Source: Spirogloea muscicola (lineage: Eukaryota > Streptophyta > Zygnematophyceae > Spirogloeales > Spirogloeaceae). From it: 58,631 nt of DNA. Position numbers and translations under genes: made by a program. Where the stretch lies: positions 1-58,631 of the forward strand of contig WELB01000153.1 in NCBI GenBank assembly GCA_009602725.1, read 5' to 3'. The notes below the pieces were generated by a model that was given only the letters and a program-made list of their open reading frames with translations, was not told the origin of the DNA and searched no databases. This document shows positions 54,001 to 58,631 of the stretch, piece by piece; the stretch's first letter is position 1; every line of letters starts with the position of its first letter.

Positions 54001-55733
54001 CATGGAGAAATACTTCTACTTTATCATCTTCAATGTGTTTATTGGAGGAACTGTGAGCGGTTCAATATTCCAGACCATCCAGCTCGTTGTGAAGGAGCCC
54101 ATGCAAGTGCTGAGCATTCTGGGGGCCTCACTACCGCCAAATGCCAACTTCTTCATCACCTTCGTGGCCCTGAAGTAAGTTGTGCGCTATACACACGAAG
54201 GCTTCTCTTCTTTACTTTAGCATGTGGCTGCTCCTATTCTTGGGTGCTCACTTTGCTTCAAGCTCACTGTGATAGGCTGTTTGTTGGATATGGCATCGAG
54301 CTACTCCGGCCAGTGCCTTTCATCCAGTATTATGTACAGCGGGCATTCTTCTGCAAGACGCAGAAGGATGTGAATGATTCGTGGCAACCAGGACCCATAT
54401 TATACGGGGCACATGTTCCCTTTGATTTACTTATTATGACATTGGGACTTTGTTATGCTGTCATTGCTCCCATCATCTTGCCATTCACTGCTCTGTATTT
54501 CGCTTTTGGCTGGCTTACCATGAGGCACCAGGTCCACTCTTCATTGTCCCTATTCCCCATCATACAGCACAGTGCATGACCTCCTTTAGCTTGTACATTG
54601 TATGTATGTGTGAAGGGTCTGTGGCGCCTGTGAGGCAGGCCCCCCTACTTTCTAGTTGTGCTTGCAGCTTACGTTTGATTGTCAATATATTGTTGCTGAT
54701 GCAAGATGCATTTGCTTTCTTGTGTCATCCTGCAGGCCATGAACGTGTATATGCCCTCATCTGAAGGTGGAGGCCGGATGTGGCGGCACATCAGCAGCAG
54801 GATATTGGCCGTCCTTTTCACAGCCCAGGTCTAGATTCTCCACTGCCGGGCTTTCTTGTACATGCCGCGAGCTGCTATGTTGGCAACATGAAAGCAGTCT
54901 GCTGATCTGTGACTTGGGCATGAGGACTATCTGTAGTGTCAGATGGCATTGGATTTCTGGTTGACGAAGTTTCAATTTGCTGAATTCCTGATGTGTTTCT
55001 GGGATTTGAGTCGAGTCTGCCAATGGAGCAAAACTGACAAGTCTTTTGACCCGACTCAGATCACTATGCTGGGATACTTTGGCATCAAGAGGTTCAGTGC
55101 CACTGTGGTCCTTGTTCCGCTTCCCTTGGCTACTGCCGCTTTCTATGCGTACTGCAACCAGTGCTTCTACCCGTCTTTCTACTTTACTTCCTTAGAAACA
55201 GCTCGACAGCAGGTAAGTCTCACCCCTGGTATTGACTACATCCGGCTTAGCTTTCTTCCATTTATCAGTGAGATTGTTGAAATACATGTTAAAGTCTGAC
55301 CATGTTTCCTAGAACCTATAGTGGCACGGGCTGATATTGGAAAGCCAGCTTCCCATTGGTCTCACAACCCTCAGGCAACAGCCTCAAGCTGCAGCACCCC
55401 AGGCAACCTTTGCAGATGGTCAGCTCTGTTGCAGCGCACATTGTAGCCTTAATGAGTCCTTTTGTGCTTTGCATACAGCCTGCACCTGTGGCCTATGAGT
55501 CAAACGATAAGAAGGGGTATCAGAAGCTCAAGAGTACCAGGGAGGACATGCTGGACGGAGTGGTGAGGGAGGTGCCGACGCTTGAAGAAATAGTGCATGC
55601 GTATACTCCAGAGTGCATGGCAGAGCCAGGCCAGAAGGAAGAGTTCAGACAGGACACAATTGGCTCAGACAGCTTGTCAGAGTCATCAAAGCTCCTCCTT
55701 GGGGCAAGTGTTGCAGCTTCACTGCCGGTCTGA
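51067..55733 (+). CDS. OSCA/CSC1-type hyperosmolality- and mechano-gated calcium-permeable channel
   Basis: Exons: 51067-51337, 51487-51507, 51597-51757, 51893-52043, 52356-52480, 52624-52800, 53099-53194, 53306-53461, 53642-53724, 53863-54174, 54276-54531, 54736-54828, 55060-55212, 55479-55733 (769 residues, the usual size). An N-terminal membrane span (about 7-28) and two more (about 98-117 and 156-175) precede the cytosolic region (TVLVRDIPPP, GLFGLCGKEIDSIDYY, AALAIFNSRPAAAIASQ). The RSN1/DUF221 membrane core follows: EVIWENLTIPLTERIARQI, IPITFATSL, YLPPLILATALTFIPVFMTY, EKYFYFIIFNVFIG, APIILPFTALYF and a final GYFGIKRFSATVVL span. The tail is acidic and soluble. OSCA/TMEM63 proteins open on membrane tension and admit cations including Ca2+. 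The 21-base exon 2 closes the phases but is the weakest call. Confidence 0.92.
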
Positions 55734-56265
55734 ATGTTCCCCTTGATATAGGTTGTCTACGCATATATTTTCTGGTGGTGCCCCCTCCTTACCACCTTCT
55801 AGAGGCTCTTGACAAGCCTTCTCAAGGCCTCATGCTATGAAGCAGCATGACTCATACAGCATGCCGTTGACATGCCAGATGACACAGTTGTGGCTTGCTG
55901 TCACAGAGTCTGTGCTTGGCAAGAATTTTGAGAGAATCCTCATTTGAGGCCCTTCCAAGTGATGTACTAAGATAACATGCATTAGCCACTTTCTTATGCA
56001 GCTTACCCTGGCCTGAATTGACTCTATGACACCTCTGTCATATCCTGCAAGACTTCAGCTGATAGGTGTAATCAACAATCTAAAATACATCAAAAGAGAT
56101 CATGCATGTAAACCAGGATGATGTGCTCTCTAAGATGTCTGATGATTAACCGGGTCGTGCAGCACAAGCAAGAGATAGTTGTCAAGACTTCTATGGCTTC
56201 AAGACTTCTAGAAGGCTGTATAATGCCAAGGTGCAAGTGAGCAGCAATGTGCTGGATGTTGCCAT
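55734..56265. other. Convergent 3' spacer between the OSCA and SAL1 genes
   Basis: I see no exon or repeat worth naming; this is AT-richer 3' flanking sequence of two convergent genes. Confidence 0.6.
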
Positions 56266-58631
56266 CTAGCCATTGGCAGAAGGTTGCTCGCCCTTGAGGC
56301 AGGTCTGCACGGCGGCAAGCAGGATTGGCATAAGCTGGGGGTTTGTGGCGACGATGCCACGCTCCACATCAAGATACCGCCCCTTTGAGAAATCCAGAGG
56401 CTTGCCAATTGCGTCAGACACAACGCCGCCCGCCTCTGCAAATAGAAAAGAGTGCAGCCGCATTTTGCCTAGCTCTCTCAATATTCTCATCACTTCACTG
56501 CAAATAAAAGGTGCACATTCATGACGGAAGAAGCCACCGTGCATCACACAGTACATCACCATTGCAAGTGAATACAGTAGCATATTCTTACTATCTGCAC
56601 TGGCAACGCATGCAGTGTAAGTGCTGGATGCATCAAGCAATTGCATTGTGTAACTGAGTGCACTGAGTGATGAATTGTGCACCAGTGACGACTATTGCGT
56701 CAGCGGCATGGTCCCAGATCTTCTCTCGGTACCCTGCATGCGGGAAACGGAGGTAGATCGCAGCGTCGCCCCTGGCCATGGCCCCGTACTTGGCCTGGCT
56801 GTCAATGCGTACTGGGGGTGCTGTGACTCCTAAGACCTGAACCATCAAAGGACCCCGCTGGCATTCTCAGGAGGCACTCCGCTTTTGTGGGTCGCTGCAC
56901 GCAGCTGGCAACATGAAAGAATTAAGCATCGATGCACTGTGAAATTGATGCTGCTGTTTACACGAGTATGGGCGCATCCTCACTCTAGCGATGCTGGCCG
57001 TCAGGTCCTGCTTGGAGTGTGCCGACTCATAGGACTCGCAGAACGTGGCCCAGGTTGGGTCGTCAACACTGCTGACACGCACCTGCAATGCCACAGTTTC
57101 CTTCCGTCAGTAGGCCAAGATGAGATGTCAGTAAACCTCAGCTTCACTTCACTTCCTGTCTGCGAAGATGTGGACCTGTTTAGGCGGCTGGGAGCTGTCC
57201 ATGGGCTCCACAGTGGTGCCTGCGCCCCTGCGGGCCGCGAAGAGGCAGCCAGTCGGCTCCCTCGAGGAGGCGGCAGCAGGCGCGACGCCACCGGCAATGG
57301 GCGCGCTGGGGAGGTTTGGGCAGCCCAGCACCCCCAGGACGACCTCGCCGCAGTCCAGCAGGCCCAGCGCCACAGCGTACTGGTCCCCGCGGACGAACCT
57401 GCCGCAGCCGCAAGTGAGAGCGTCATGCATGCATCAAGGCCTTTGCCTGGTGTGCCTGGTTTGCAAGGTCAGCCTGCATGCAAGAAATTGGGCGAGAGGA
57501 CGCTACGGAGGCTTATCCGTGTGAGACCACTGGTACTTCTAAGTGGACGACATTGGATCGTCGTCCGCGGCTGTAAGCTTGGAAGGCAGGGCGCACTAAG
57601 AGCGGCGGCGGCGGCTGCAGAGCTACCCGCGCGTCCCGTCGATGGGGTCCAAGACCCAATGCCGGCCCTGGGCGCCACCCTCGGAGCGGCCACGGTCGAT
57701 GGCGGCCATCACGTCGGCCGGCGCGAGCGGTGGCGGTCTCTCGCTGCCGTGCTCGCCATCAGTCGCCAGGACCTCGTTCACGAGCTCTGTGATGCGGTCC
57801 AGCATCGGCTGCCCGCCCTCGGCCCGGAGGTCGTCTGAGTCCTGCAGCACGTCAAAACCGTCAGCGAAGCTGCAACATCTCCACGATGAGTCCAGCAGCT
57901 GGATGGTAGAGCTTGGGCAGCGGCCAGCTGCCATGCTGCCACAGCCTTAGCAGCGGGCCTCGCCGGCGGCGCACCTCCTCCGCGACCATGGAGAGCGTGC
58001 CGGGCGGGAGAGCCCGCTCCAGCGCCCAGCTGACCAGCGCCTGCGAGCCTGCGAGCGCGCGATTGGTGGAGTGCGCGTAGCGTCCGGCGCGCCGCGAGGC
58101 TCAGCACTATCTGTCTCACTCTCGCTGCTGGAGCGCAGGCCGTCCGCCAATGTAGCATCGCTAGAAGCGCTAATGCAGCTAAAGCGGCGCTCGAGGCGGG
58201 GTCGGCGCTCGGCGGGCGCACCGTAGTCGGCCACGGTGACTGGCGACTTGTCGGCCTTGGCCTGCGTCTCCGCCGCCAGCAGCCGCCGCTGCACCATCTG
58301 CGCGCGGCAGCCGCCAGGAGGCGCGGCTGAGAGTCCTAAACCCTAAACCCCAAACCCTACGATCTTACGCACAACCTTTGTTGTTGTTGTTGTCGTTGTT
58401 GTTCGAATCCTACTCCCGCCAATATCTATGCATTTATTGTTGTTGTTTGGGCCGCGCTGCGTCGCATGCCAGTCGGCCAGGCGCTGCTCGTTGCGCTCCG
58501 GGCGCAGCTCGCGCAGGGGGGGGCCCGCCATCGCCGCGACGGCGCGGGAAGGAGGGGCCAGAAGGCCCGACAGGGGCCGGCGGCGGCGGGGGACCTGGCA
58601 GAGGCGGCAGGCCAGGCGCACGGCGCGCCGC
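56266..58631 (-). CDS. SAL1: 3'(2'),5'-bisphosphate nucleotidase (SAL1/HAL2 type), 5' end beyond window
   Basis: Minus-strand exons: window edge (58631)-58595, 58297-58222, 58048-57975, 57841-57627, 57398-57176, 57082-56984, 56836-56683, 56435-56266. The first partial exon encodes AVRLACRLCQ, which joins MVQRRLLAAETQAKADKSPV and TVADYG. MVAEE supplies metal-binding glutamates, DPIDGT is the signature of the Li+-sensitive phosphatase family, GFVRGDQYAVALGLL is strongly conserved, and WDHAAD is the second signature. The enzyme removes the 3' phosphate of PAP to give AMP, in sulfate assimilation and in plastid-to-nucleus stress signalling in plants. All catalytic motifs are intact. The intron 58594-58298 carries telomere-like and GTT-repeat sequence. 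The N-terminus and any transit peptide lie outside the window. Confidence 0.94.
58335..58360 (+). repeat. Telomere-type CCCTAAA repeats inside a SAL1 intron
   Basis: CCTAAACCCTAAACCCCAAACCCTAC gives about three and a half plant-type telomere units, in the intron between the first two visible SAL1 exons. It may be a splicing-neutral remnant or an intronic telobox enhancer. Confidence 0.8.
58380..58450 (+). repeat. GTT trinucleotide repeats flanking a tRNA-like 3' end
   Basis: GTT/GTC units (about 58380-58402) run into TTCGAATCCTACTCCCGCCA, which looks like the T-loop and 3' acceptor half of a tRNA, followed by another GTT run. No 5' half pairs with it, so it is a fragment at most. Confidence 0.5.

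Noticed and set aside
58403-58423. A tRNA gene on the plus strand
   Set aside because: Only a T-loop and 3' acceptor-like end is present; the upstream sequence is GTT repeat with no pairing T-stem or 5' half.

Overview
This is eukaryotic nuclear DNA, almost certainly from a green alga (Chlorophyta; a trebouxiophyte-like alga is a guess). Genes are broken by many short GT-AG introns, exons are GC-rich, and introns and spacers are poorer in G+C. Telomere-type motifs are of the plant TTTAGGG kind. The window encodes a plastid-type ribosomal protein S13 and a carbamoyl-phosphate synthase small subunit with a transit-like N-terminus, next to plant-type families (ARFB GTPase, multi-MATH/coiled-coil protein, OSCA channel, SAL1 phosphatase). 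I rebuilt the genes by joining exons by hand. In nearly every gene the splice phases close exactly.

Layout, left to right. (1) 245-7600 (+): ABC1 atypical kinase fused to a serine beta-lactamase-like domain, 18 exons. (2) 8948-15845 (+): a giant secreted-type protein with 21 tandem EGF modules, each in its own exon, and a proline-rich tail. (3) 22405-16811 (-): FAN/NSMAF-like GRAM-BEACH protein that stops at the end of the BEACH domain with no WD40 repeats. (4) about 23514-26061 (+): TCAIM-like mitochondrial protein (DUF4460/DUF4461) with an HPD tripeptide. (5) 27287-26208 (-): eEF1A lysine methyltransferase, and (6) 28198-29839 (+): ARFB-type GTPase, a divergent pair whose 5' ends lie in a 910-base assembly gap (27288-28197). 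(7) 31421-31242 (-): a 59-residue membrane ORF. (8) 31858-32511 (+): plastid ribosomal protein S13. (9) 42651-33191 (-): about 1,915-residue protein with four MATH domains, coiled coils and a polyglutamine tail. (10) 45989-43269 (-): proteasome lid subunit RPN6. (11) 46747-50022 (+): carbamoyl-phosphate synthase small subunit, divergent from RPN6. (12) 51067-55733 (+): OSCA/CSC1 mechanosensitive channel. (13) 58631-56266 (-): SAL1-type bisphosphate nucleotidase, running off the right edge.

The genes are mostly unrelated housekeeping functions with no operon logic. The stand-out locus is the EGF gene. All 21 EGF exons have lengths divisible by three and are flanked by phase-1 introns, the signature of exon shuffling and tandem exon duplication usually described in animals. 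Other points of interest are the kinase/beta-lactamase fusion, the BEACH protein without WD40 repeats, an inverted telomere-repeat junction at 50.8 kb, and a small family of dispersed repeats.
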